From positions 682,001 to 746,000 of the forward strand of contig VWZS01009947.1 in the NCBI GenBank assembly GCA_013397075.1: a stretch of DNA of 64,000 nt, written 5' to 3'. The notes under the pieces were generated by a model. It had not been told where the DNA came from and made no database searches. It saw only the letters and a list, made by a program, of their open reading frames with translations. Shown here piece after piece: positions 1-9,800 of the stretch. How positions within the stretch are numbered: the stretch's first letter is position 1; each line of letters begins with the position of its first letter. The DNA comes from Rhabdornis inornatus. Lineage: Eukaryota; Chordata; Aves; Passeriformes; Rhabdornithidae. Made by a program: the position numbers and the translations under genes.

Positions 1-1783
1 AAAACAGTCAATGAGATTTGGTTTATAGAATCAAAATTCTTTATTGTGATTTGCAAGAGCTCAAAAGAACTGAAGTGCTTAAAGAATCTGAAATGACAAA
101 GAGAAATAACAGCATGATGCTAAATCTGGTAGTGACTCAACAGTATCTGGAAAAGTAAAGTCTTTGATGTAAGCATCTAGAAAAAAATGCCAACAGCCAA
201 AAAAAATGCCCTGATATTTTTTGCTTGTTGTTTAGGGTTTTTTTTGGGTTTGGTTGGTTGGTTGGGGCTTTTTTGTTTGTTTGTTAGTTTGTTTGCTTTA
301 TTTTGTTTGTTCCAGTTTTCTGGCTTTTGATTTTTTAACACTGTAAATCTCTTCAGATAAAAATTAACTTTCTCAAAGTGTTTTTTGTTACAGATTCACT
401 TACCTTGATTAGATGTTAGCAGACTGGAAATTGGCTTTTTTTTTTTTTACAGCTATATAAGCCAAGAAATAAGCAGAAAAAAAGTCATCTCCTAGGTAAA
501 CTAAAACCTGGCTATAAACACTACCACCTAGTTTTGAAAGGCGCAATGCAAGGCAGGTATACTTCAGAGCCTTAATAGAACTTAATCGATTTCCAAGTCA
601 CATAAAAGTCTTCCAGCACATGAAAGTCTTGAAGGTCTGTGATTTTAGCTGATTGTTTTGGGGAGATTTGGAGAAGGTTTTTTGTTGTTATTGATAAAAC
701 TTCTTGCTTAGATGCAAATTAAATGAGAAATGCTAATCACTTTTCATCTGATCATATGTCCAGCTGTTTAACTAAATTAACTGCTGTTCCAAATCACTCC
801 TAGTCCACAGGGATTAGCTTCAAGAGAGCAAGACAGTACCAGTATTGGAAAATGTTTTCTTTTTCTTTTTTTTTCCCATAATGTTTAAGGACCAGTATGT
901 TTCTTTTGGAGCAGTGAAGGCATAATTCCTTCTCTTAGAGTAGATAAAGACCAAATGCTGGATCTCCACTTCAAGGAAAACGGAGGACCATTATTTTTTT
1001 GTCCAAAATACCACAGAATTCTCAGTATTGAGAATCATCTGACCCTGTGCCTGACTACTGGAGTGTCAGTTGTGCTGCTACATTGGAAACCATCACATAC
1101 AACCAGCAGAGTTAACTTCAGCCTATAAAGTTAAGTAGGATTTCTTTAACATAGAAAGGAGCAATGAGAGTTACTGGTGTGATGAGAGGGTAGAGCATCA
1201 GAAGTAGAGGTCATCTGTCAGAAAGAAAAAAGAGTCTCCTGGTATTTTCTAACTCAGGTACTTCCTTTTACCATGCCCTTAAATTCAGTCAAATAAAAAA
1301 AAAATAGGCATGCTAACAGATTAAACTCAATCCTACACCTGGAACTGCCTGGGGAAGAAGCCTGCCTATAGTTAGGCTAAGACAATGTACGACTTTGTCT
1401 AAACTTTCCTTTGGTTATGTCTATGTCAATCTGATTGGATGGGGTTGTCCTGTGACCCTACATTCATTCTTCTCGCAGTTCTCAGGCATTAAACGGAATA
1501 AGCACACGAATAAGCACACGGTTAGACCAGCAAAAGTGTTATCAGCCCATGAACAGCCTGTTTACAAGGAAGGTTGTGTAAGGGTGGAACTGTGCAGTCC
1601 TGTACCAGATAAACAGAAGTTTTGCAGCTGTCTTGCACAGAACTCACAAATTTAAAAAAAAAATAAATAAATAAAATAATTTTTTTTTAAAAAGTGCTAA
1701 ACTGTGTAATACTGAAGGCAGGATGATAATATTTCATGTAAAGGAAGGAAGCCAACAGGGTATGATCAAGTATAAATGATAAG
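1..1783. other. Intergenic DNA upstream of MOCS1, no gene seen
   Basis: This stretch is AT-rich with short homopolymer runs and a GTTT/GTTTG simple-sequence patch around 232-310. All open frames are short and have no recognisable protein family. No RNA gene or splice-bounded exon was recognised. It is most likely intergenic DNA 5' of MOCS1. Confidence 0.6.
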
Positions 1784-1944
1784 NNNNNNNNNNNNNNNNN
1801 NNNNNNNNNNNNNNNNNNNNNNNNNNNNNNNNNNNNNNNNNNNNNNNNNNNNNNNNNNNNNNNNNNNNNNNNNNNNNNNNNNNNNNNNNNNNNNNNNNNN
1901 NNNNNNNNNNNNNNNNNNNNNNNNNNNNNNNNNNNNNNNNNNNN
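1784..1944. other. Assembly gap of 161 Ns
   Basis: A run of 161 undetermined bases. The right side opens directly into a TTCC-type microsatellite, which probably caused the break. The N length may be an estimate and not a measured distance. Confidence 0.97.
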
Positions 1945-2148
1945 CTTCCTTCCTTCCTTCCTTCCTTCCTTCTTTTCCTTCCTTCCTTTCTCTCTCCCTC
2001 TCTCTCTGCCTCCCTCCTTCCCTCTCTCTCTTCCCCCCTCAAAAATATTTCCCTTCCTCCCTCCCTTCCTTCCTCTGTCTCTTCCTCTTTCCTTTTCTCC
2101 CTTTCTGACCTTCTTCCTTTCTTTTCCCCCTTTTCTAGTTATATCAAC
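1945..2148. repeat. Pyrimidine-rich (CTTC/TTCC)n microsatellite
   Basis: Starting at the gap edge, the sequence is nearly pure pyrimidine: about seven tandem TTCC units, then degenerate CT-rich sequence to about 2148. The array probably continues into the gap, so its true length is unknown. Open frames across it are low-complexity artefacts. Confidence 0.9.
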
Positions 2149-5100
2149 CTCTGCTTTTTATGCATTTCTTAATTCCCTTAATCCCCTTGTTGTGTGGCTT
2201 CGCAAAAGCAAGGAAGAGTAAACATATTCTTTGCTTTAACGTGTAGGATTTCAGTTGGATTTCTCAGTATTATATAGCCCTTTACTCTGGCTACCACTAG
2301 ATAATGCTGAGAGAATAAAAATAATTTCAACACTAGGTTTAGTAATATTAATTTCTTTTTCTTTCCTCATGGTTGTGAGCAGAAAAGATGAATGATATCA
2401 AAGGAAATGCAGCAAAGGAGGAGGGTAATAAGGTGAGGGAGGAGAGGGTTTCTCCAACACACAGAAGGTAAGGAAGGGAAGGAGAAGACAGCATTGACAC
2501 ATTTTCTAACCAGCATGGCTTGTTCCATACCAATTATTTTCAGACCAATTTGTTCTGATTTCCTCTGCATCTGTGAGACTGCATCTGTTTGTGTGGCAGC
2601 CTTGGTAGTGGTATTTACCAAATCCCTGTTTGTAAATCTGTGTGGTTTGCAACACATGGTTTTTAATTCCATGGAAGCAGCATTTTCTAGAGAACTGCAG
2701 ATGTTATTTTGTGTCAGCTATCAGGAGGAAACACTAGGAAGGCTCTGCTGCCTCTTTGTAATGAGGAAAGCAAACTGTAACAGAAGCCTCTGCTCCATCA
2801 GCTCCCTAGGATTTCTCAGGTGTAGATAAGAATTATGCAGTGGTGTGCTTTGAACTGAAAAACACCATGATGGTCCTGAGCAACTGTGAGACATTCTAAG
2901 GTAGTCATTTGTACCTCACATGTGCCCTGAGTTTGACAGTGAATCTTTTTGTAGTAGTTTCTTTTAAGAAGAGCCTATGCTGTTCACAATCAACAAATGT
3001 GGAGAGGGATGTGTTCCACTGTTCTGCTCTTGCAAGAGATAGGCAAAACAGTGAGTATGTCTTGCAAGTTTTGTTATTTCACACTCAGTTTGCAGCAAGC
3101 CGGACATGGAGGCTTTCCCTTGGCTTACACTCATGCAGTCTTTCCTAACAGCAGCCCCAGCATGAGTCCTGACTGTGTTCCAGCTCCACAAGAGCACAGG
3201 ATCAGGTCTTCCACTTTGCCCTGGCTTCTGTTCAGGCATGTAGCCCAAAGTTTCAGAAAGGTGTTGAGTAACTCTTGATGGATGCCTTGTTTCAACTATG
3301 AGGCAATTGTGATTCAGTGTGGCAGATGCATCCAGCTCACAGCTTGAACTCTCTCTTGTGACTTTTAAGTCATTATTATTTTATTAGCAACATATCTAAA
3401 ACTTTGTTCAGTGCTTATTTGAAGCATGAATAACACTGGAAGTAGTCCAGTACCTTGCATTTTTATATTGTTTTGACCTATGCTCCCAGAGGATATGGAC
3501 AGGATTCTGCCCTTCAGTTGCCTATGTGGGCTTAACACCCCTTGGCAGGCACACAGACCTTTACAAATGGCACAGTGCAGAGTCTTTCGGGGAAAGTTAG
3601 CTAATCCCTGGATATGTAGAGTGCTGAGAGACCCACCCCTAAGACATTAAGTGTGAATTTAGCAAAATCTTGAAACAAATAAGCAGGTAAATAAGACAGG
3701 GCTAATCTAGGGTCCCTCGGAGTTAGAAAGGAAGGCAGCAGCAGGAAGGGCAGGAAATGTCTCTCTTTGGAATTTGAACTAAATAATTACCCTATGCCGA
3801 AGACAAGTGACTGTCTTCATGATATTTAGAAGACAGCTGAAACACCAGAGGCAAGAGTTTGCTTTAACTAGAAGTCTCCAGCCTCACTAGAGTGAAGTGG
3901 TCTCTGCAGTTAGAAGCAAATAGGAGTTATTTTGGCAGGATAAAATGTCACACCCAGCTTTGGCTACAATGCAAGGGTGTGACACCTCACAGCATCTTGG
4001 AATAGATATGCAAACCTCAAACCCTTAATTATTTTCTGACTACAAGTCCTTCGGACAGCTGCTGAAAAAAGCAAAGAAATCAAACCTCCAGCTGCTGTCT
4101 CAGGTGCTTACTCTTCATGGCCTGTGACATGTCATGACACAACATTACATGACACAACATGACAGTACCCCAGTGAAGTTAAATGAAATCATCTCTTGCG
4201 AAGATGCTCTTATTTCATTACACTTATTTCATGGCTTCATTTCAGGCTGGGCAAGTGTTTCTGAAAACCAGCAGTAGATATTTCTGAGAGTAAAAGTTTG
4301 CCTTTGGAGGTATAAAAGCTAATTTTATGCTGGTTTAATGAAACATGCCTATATGTGTACAATCTGAAAACTAAAAAATATATAAGGCTTCAAGTATGCA
4401 AAGACAACTCATTTCTTACCTTTCCAGTTATGCTGAGCACCACCATATTCAACTAGACTGCAGATGCTGATGAAGCAAGCAATGATTTTTTTTTCTCTTG
4501 AGTTTATAACAAATTTCCATCTTTATCCATTGCACATCTAATTAAACCTCTTTTGCAACTGAGAAGTTCATTGAATTGAACAATTACGACATTTAATATG
4601 AAGCTAAATTCAACTGTCATTATAACTGGCTCTTCAGATAAATCCAGAAAATCCTTTAATTACAGTTATTCCAGTTCTACAGGGAGAAGTGATGCTTCAT
4701 AAAGCTACTATAAAAGTCAACAGCAAACTTGTTTCTGCACCTTTTGAAAATTGTAATTTTAACCAATATTTTTCCTACTGTTTCAGTCTGTGCCTATGTT
4801 ACCTTAACATCACACTGGTTGAAGTGCCTTCAGACTGGATATTTTGCCATACTGTAGATGACAGCCAAGTCTGAATTTCTTTTCAAATGGCTTAAGCTTT
4901 GGGGGAAAAAATAGCAATGTGGCATTAAGTTTTCCTGTTAGTCTGTAACCAGTCTAAGGACTGAATAAAGTCTAAAGTCTAGAGTGAATTGGACAGAAGA
5001 AGGGGTTTTGCTACAGAGCAAAGATTTAAGTATAACTGGCTAAACAATTGAGACTGTACCAGCACACGTAACTTCATCTGCAAATAATGGCTGACACAAG

Positions 5101-5984
5101 CAATAGTAAGGCCCAGTTACTCAAACATCAACAAGTAATGCACAGGTCAAACACTAAAAGATTAAGACTGTGCAGAGAATTGCTAATGTGTTTTCAGTCA
5201 GTAGTTGCAAATGAAATACCTCTGGCATAGCAATTTTGTAATGGAATTTTAGAATGGAAGTGTGATCATAGAGTAGCATGGTGTATAAAACTGTGAGTTT
5301 TACTCTTAACAGCTGCATAGATCTAAGTCTAAGAGTGATAAAAGGGAATCACGTGTCTTTTGGAAGAATAGCTGACATGATTCAGGGAAGCAGATCCAGG
5401 GAAAATCTGGGCACCCAGCCAAGCACTCTCTTCATGTGCAGAGCAAGTTCAGAACAAGAGCCTCAAGCTCAGCTTGGCAATGGGCAACCATGCTCTGCAG
5501 ACCTTCACCTGGAGGTGGACAGCAGGCTACTGGACCCTTCATCATGAGCCCCTTGTCTGTGAAACATTGAGAGCATGGGAAAAGCTGTATAAGGCAGGAG
5601 AACTGAAATAGTGCTTTCTTATGATCCATCAGATGCTTTATGCCCCATTTAGTCCCTGTGCCTATCTTCTGACAAGGTTGTACAGATTTTACTTGAGACT
5701 GGTGCTGGACTAGAGTTGTTGTTTCCACTGGAAATGTTCCCCAACTAACGATATTCATGATTCCTAGTCCTCTGGCAGCCTTGCTGGGATATGTACCTTG
5801 TGTGCATGTCTTTCAGTGCCCACGTGTCCCTTGAAGGCAGGCAGCAGTCAGAGCTCAGGCTCTACACCTGGCTTTTGGAGGCTGAGGTGAGGGTGGGGAA
5901 AGGCAGAGAGCAAAGGCTGTCAGTGCAGGTTTTGCCCTTGCTGCTGAGGGTCATGGGGCTTGTGTCACCAAGAGAGATGGTGAC
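2149..5984. other. Intergenic DNA, no gene seen
   Basis: Unremarkable non-coding sequence between the microsatellite and the CR1 element at 5985. Short open frames occur on both strands, but none has a recognisable family, a plausible splice-bounded structure or a convincing composition. No RNA gene was recognised. Confidence 0.55.
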
Positions 5985-6273
5985 GGGCCTTTGAGGGGAA
6001 GATCTATGAGGAGTGGCTGAGGTCACTTGGTCTGATCAGCCTGGAGGAGACTGAGGGGAGACCTCATCACCTTCCTCATGAGGGGAAGCAGGGAAGCAGG
6101 GCAGACACTGATCTCTTCTCTGGTGACCAGTGAGGGACTTTGAGGGAATGGCATTAAGCTGTGTCAGGAGAGGTTTAGGCTGGATATTAGAAAAAGGTTC
6201 TTCACCGAGGGGGTGGATGGGCACTGGAACAGGCTCCCCAGGGAAGTGGTCACGGCACCAAGCCTGTCTAAAT

Positions 6274-6326
6274 TCTAGAGGCAACACTCTCGGGCACATA
6301 GGGTGACTCTTGGGGATGGTCCTATG
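6274..6326 (+). repeat. 53-bp direct repeat, left copy
   Basis: These 53 bases of CR1 sequence are identical to 6541-6593. The left copy runs into the single N at 6327 and the right copy starts just after the single N at 6540. This is what two contig ends that should have been merged by overlap look like, with a third contig wrongly placed between them. Confidence 0.9.
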
Positions 6327-6327
6327 N

Positions 6328-6539
6328 GAGCCGAGGTGAGCCGTGCCGTGCCGTGCCGTGCCGTGCCGTGCCGTGCCGCGCCGGCGGAGGTCGCGTTTGG
6401 GAGTTTGCCTGGTCCCTAAAAAGATGTGTTGCGTGGAGGGGCGCTCCGGTAACCGTGGCAGCGCCTGGCGGGGTGACCGGGGCTCTTGGGCACCGCGGGC
6501 GGGGGCTGCCAGCGCGTTCCAGAGAAATGCAACCTGTCC
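6328..6539. other. GC-rich 212-bp insert between single Ns, probably a misplaced contig
   Basis: This CpG-dense block contains seven perfect CCGTG pentamers at 6341-6375, followed by GC-rich sequence. It has a different composition from the CR1 on both sides and sits between two single-N joins. It could belong to the nearby CpG island and first-exon region of MOCS1, but no reading frame in it shows recognisable MOCS1 N-terminal sequence. Its true genomic position is unknown. Confidence 0.7.
6341..6375. repeat. (CCGTG)7 pentanucleotide microsatellite
   Basis: Seven exact CCGTG units, decaying into CCGCG at 6376. It lies inside the suspect GC-rich insert. Such GC-rich arrays often break short-read assemblies. 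Confidence 0.93.
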
Positions 6540-6540
6540 N

Positions 6541-6593
6541 TCTAGAGGCAACACTCTCGGGCACATAGGGTGACTCTTGGGGATGGTCCTATG
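6541..6593 (+). repeat. 53-bp direct repeat, right copy
   Basis: Identical to 6274-6326. This copy continues without a break into the true 3' end of the CR1 element, so it is likely the correctly joined one. Confidence 0.9.
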
Positions 6594-6760
6594 CAGGGCT
6601 AAGAGTTAGACTCGATGATCCTTGTGGGTCCCTTTCAACTCAGGATATTCCGTGATTCTGTGAGCTGCCCGAGACCGCTGACCCGGGAGTATACAGCGGT
6701 GACGACGGTCCTGCGGGACACCTCCCTCCTTCCCTCGGCCCGCTGGCCCGAGGGGAGCGA

Positions 6761-6785
6761 ACTACAACTCCCGGCGTGCAGCACG
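6761..6785 (+). promoter_or_regulatory. ZNF143/STAF (SBS) binding site
   Basis: The sequence ACTACAACTCCCGGCGTGC, followed by a GC-rich tail, matches the vertebrate SBS consensus ACTACAAYTCCCAGMRTGC apart from CpG-type differences at the AG step. The motif is bound by ZNF143/THAP11 and marks core promoters close to transcription starts. It is 15 bases from the N at 6800. Confidence 0.75.
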
Positions 6786-6799
6786 GCGCGGGCCGCCCG

Positions 6800-6800
6800 N
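6800..6800. other. Single-N assembly break inside the CpG-rich promoter
   Basis: One undetermined base in the sequence GCCGCCCGnCTGTCC. Together with the single Ns at 6327 and 6540 it suggests contig joins and not one ambiguous base call. An unknown amount of GC-rich sequence may be missing. Confidence 0.7.
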
Positions 6801-6862
6801 CTGTCCGTAGAATTTTGCAACGTATCCCGGACCGACCGGTGGTTTGTGCGGTGAACGTGACC

Positions 6863-9800
6863 TGATCGTGTATAGGGGGAGGGAACAGTCAACAAAACAT
6901 GTAGTAATACATAATGCTATGTCCTTCCTTTGTTGGAATGTCACCCTTACTTTGGAAGTACATGGGACACCCGGTCTCATGGACTGAGCCGGTCCTGTGC
7001 TCCTGCCCAGCCAAAGGAGAGATTACACAACCCTCTTTGATCAGCCTGGGTCAAAACCCGAATGGTTTGGCACTTTTCGGTGGTTGTGCTCCGATTGTCA
7101 TGCGAACTTCGCGCTGAACCTGTTCTGGTGCTGGCACAAAATCAACTCAGGTGTTGCCCTGATACAGCTTCTCCCGGTTTAACTTTCGGTCCCTCGGGTG
7201 GATTCGGTCTCCTGCTGTCCAAATGCAGGAGGAAAACCTGCACGGAAAGGCAAAGGTTCTGTACCTGTCTAGCAGAAATACGGCATGGCACACAGAGCAA
7301 TCCCAGCTGGAGCATGATTTATTGAGTTACTTGCAATTGCATGGCTGTCTTTAACAAACAATATAAGCTAAAGCTACTAGTGACAGACTGTGTTGCCAGC
7401 ATTGAAGGCATTCGCTGCCACTTATTTACAGGAAACCAAATGGATTCTTGCATTGCTTTATTGCATTCTTACTTGGCTCAGAAAACTAGAAAGGTTATTG
7501 AATTTGTTTTGTTTGTTTGTTTTCCTAGGCCACAAACATTTTTATAAGTTCTGATCAGAATTACTTTTCACTACTTTCTTTACATCAGGTAGCTTTAACA
7601 AACATTCAGGAATGCTTTTGAGAGAGCTTGATTACAACATCCATCTGAAAGCCCTATGTCCCTTAGGGGCAAAAAGCCATGGTAGCTGGAAAAATGGCTT
7701 GGGGGATACACATTTGTGGCATAGTAAATATGAAAAGCATGCCAGGGCACTGGTTCATATCCTGCAGGGCTTGAGAAGCGAGCTAGTGTAAAAACAGAGA
7801 CTTAGCAACTTTGCAGAATTAGCAGCTATACAGTGATAATATACTCATTGCTCCTTTCTGTTCTCAGTCTCTCCTGGGATTCATCTGTGGAGAGAAGCAA
7901 TTAGTGTTACAGCCATAGGGGACAGTGAAATGTGCTTTCAGATGAGAGAACATTGAAACATTCAAAACAGTTGTGAATACTGCTTGATTGTCTTTGTGCT
8001 GGAGCTGCAAGCATTCATGGGTTCTGTTTATTTTCCTGAGGTTTTGGGAAGGAGGTGCGTGCAAAGGGTAGAAGAGAGCACTAGATTATATTTCAGTCCC
8101 CTTTAAAATGTTTATTCCAGCTATGGAAGGAAGAGCTGATTAACTCAGGCCGTTCAAGAGACGACTGGGAGGCTGTGTCCAAGGCTATCCATTTTTAAAT
8201 CTTTTGGTTAGGTTGCAAACAGCGGGGTCGGTAGAGCTGCTGTACTAGTGGTGTGTGGTGGACAATTTACCTGGTGGAATCTTGGTTTTTGAGATACAGT
8301 TGTCAGTGTTAGAGGTGTGCACAGAGTAGAGTTCCTTTTTCTAAGATTAGAACAGCACATGAAGCAGCATTTTCACAGTTGTTCAGTTGTGTGCAAGTGT
8401 TTGGGGTTTTTTTTGACTAGTTCACAGTTAACAAAGTTTGATGACATCCTGCTATCTTGTACCCATGATAATATATGTCCAGATTCTATTCTTGAATTAA
8501 AACGATCAGGTAGGATGACCTATTTCTACTACAAAACTGGAAATCAGCATATTTTTTTTAATTCTGCTCTAGATGTATCATGTCCAGTAGGGGTCTTGAT
8601 ACAAAGTTTCACTTCATTTTTCTCCATCTGCTCTTGTAGATCCTGTAATCCAGACACAACCACCTGAAAATTTCTGTGGCTGCAATGAAGCCTTCAGTGC
8701 TGGTTAAAGCGGAGAGTTCAGCTTGCCCAGAAGGACCTCACATGGCCCTAATTCTTGGCCAGTCGTGTCTGAAACTCTGTGTACCGCTGCTCTGTTTTGT
8801 GGGTAGCCAGTGGCAGTCCCTGGGCAGTGCCAGCACCTGCAAGTGTAGCCTGCTGTTTGGGGTCAGCTGTTGGGCAGCAGCTGCTGAGCCCTCACAAAAA
8901 CATTTGTGTTGGACTTCTCAGCTCAGACCTCATTCTGGCACTTGGCTTACTTAGACCCATTTCACCTTCTGCGGTTGTCTGATTTCCAGGTTGAACCAAG
9001 GACATTATGTCACCACTTCCCTACAGACTAAGAAGCTAAAGGTGAGGCATGAAAGGGAAGAGCTCTTGCTGAGTTGTGTCTGTGACACTGCAGCAGTGTT
9101 AGGTCCCACACTGGGGCAGCAGTGCTGTGCACAAACCCAGCAGGACTGCAGGAGCTTGAAGAGCCAGAGGATGCAGGAGCAGCACTAGCAGTGTCATGGA
9201 TACACAGGCTGTGGTAGTCCCTGAGGCCTGTGCAGAAGTCTTTGCAAGCTTTACTCTTTTCTAGTGCACAAATATCACTGGGGATGAAGTGAAGGTGGAA
9301 GAGTAGAGCAAGGATAGTACTTGGTCTTCAGCTTGATTAGTAGATAAGAATTCGGTTGTCTGTCCCCTTGTGTTTAACTGAGCCTTTCTAGTATCTGTCA
9401 GTTTGTGGTGTTTCTGGTGGTTATTGATACCTCTGCTGACAGGTTCCAATTTTGCTGCATTGTTAGACGAGTTCTTCTGGAAATCACAGGTGAATTGTCA
9501 GGTCTGAAGGGTTAACAGCTTGTCAAAATATAGCTGCAAGGTGCAGTCATCTAAGCTCTCATTCTTTCAGTACTAGTATAGAACATGTGAGTGACAGCCC
9601 AGAGAATGAACCTGTTTTTTCATGGATCAATAAAGCACACATGTGACAGAGCGTACTCCTCCCATGTGCAGAAATGTCTCCTGTCGACTATGGAGAGAGG
9701 GACGTGGGGACTTGAGGGTTATAGACATCCCTTTTGAGTGAAAAAGTTATGTAATTGGGCAGTGATATGTTAAAATACCAGCAACCATCCACCTTTTCCT

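Larger units (their letters stand above)
5985..6662 (+). mobile_element. CR1 LINE 3' fragment, interrupted by a foreign GC-rich contig
   Basis: Bases from about 5985 to 6326 match the 3' part of avian CR1 elements as I know them. They include the segment about a lead block and a two-group contest equivalent at 6030-6065, and the motif GGCACTGGAACAGGCTCCCC near 6219. The terminal part resumes at 6541-6662 with the family-typical ACTCGATGATCCTTGTGGG and an ATTCYGTGATTCTGTGA-like end. Between the two parts lie 212 bases of unrelated GC-rich sequence bounded by single Ns at 6327 and 6540, plus a second copy of 53 CR1 bases. The interruption looks like misassembly, so the element is probably one continuous copy in the genome. 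Confidence 0.85.
6663..6862 (+). promoter_or_regulatory. MOCS1: CpG-rich segment, probable MOCS1 promoter
   Basis: This short CpG-dense segment stands out from AT-rich surroundings and lies upstream of the first MOCS1 exon that can be placed. It contains a ZNF143/SBS-type site at 6761-6785, typical of TATA-less CpG-island promoters in vertebrates. A single N at 6800 marks an assembly break of unknown true size. Avian GC-rich first exons are often lost at such breaks, so the MOCS1 start codon may have been here. Assignment to MOCS1 rests on position and strand; a divergent transcript on the other side is not excluded. Confidence 0.6.

Noticed and set aside
1734..2108. Open frames across the gap and microsatellite
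   Set aside because: Made of Ns and low-complexity TTCC translation.
6522..6538. GAGAAATGCAACCT in the GC-rich insert also occurs in the MOCS1 exon at about 14358
   Set aside because: A 14-base match is expected by chance in 64 kb, and the flanks do not match in any frame.
6036..6566. 176-codon open frame on the minus strand
   Set aside because: It runs antisense through the CR1 fragment and the suspected misplaced contig, and includes two Ns.
6615..6854. 79-codon frame across the promoter segment as a possible MOCS1 first exon
   Set aside because: It starts inside the CR1 tail and crosses the N at 6800. It does not resemble MOCS1 N-termini, and no donor gives the phase needed for the 14244 exon.
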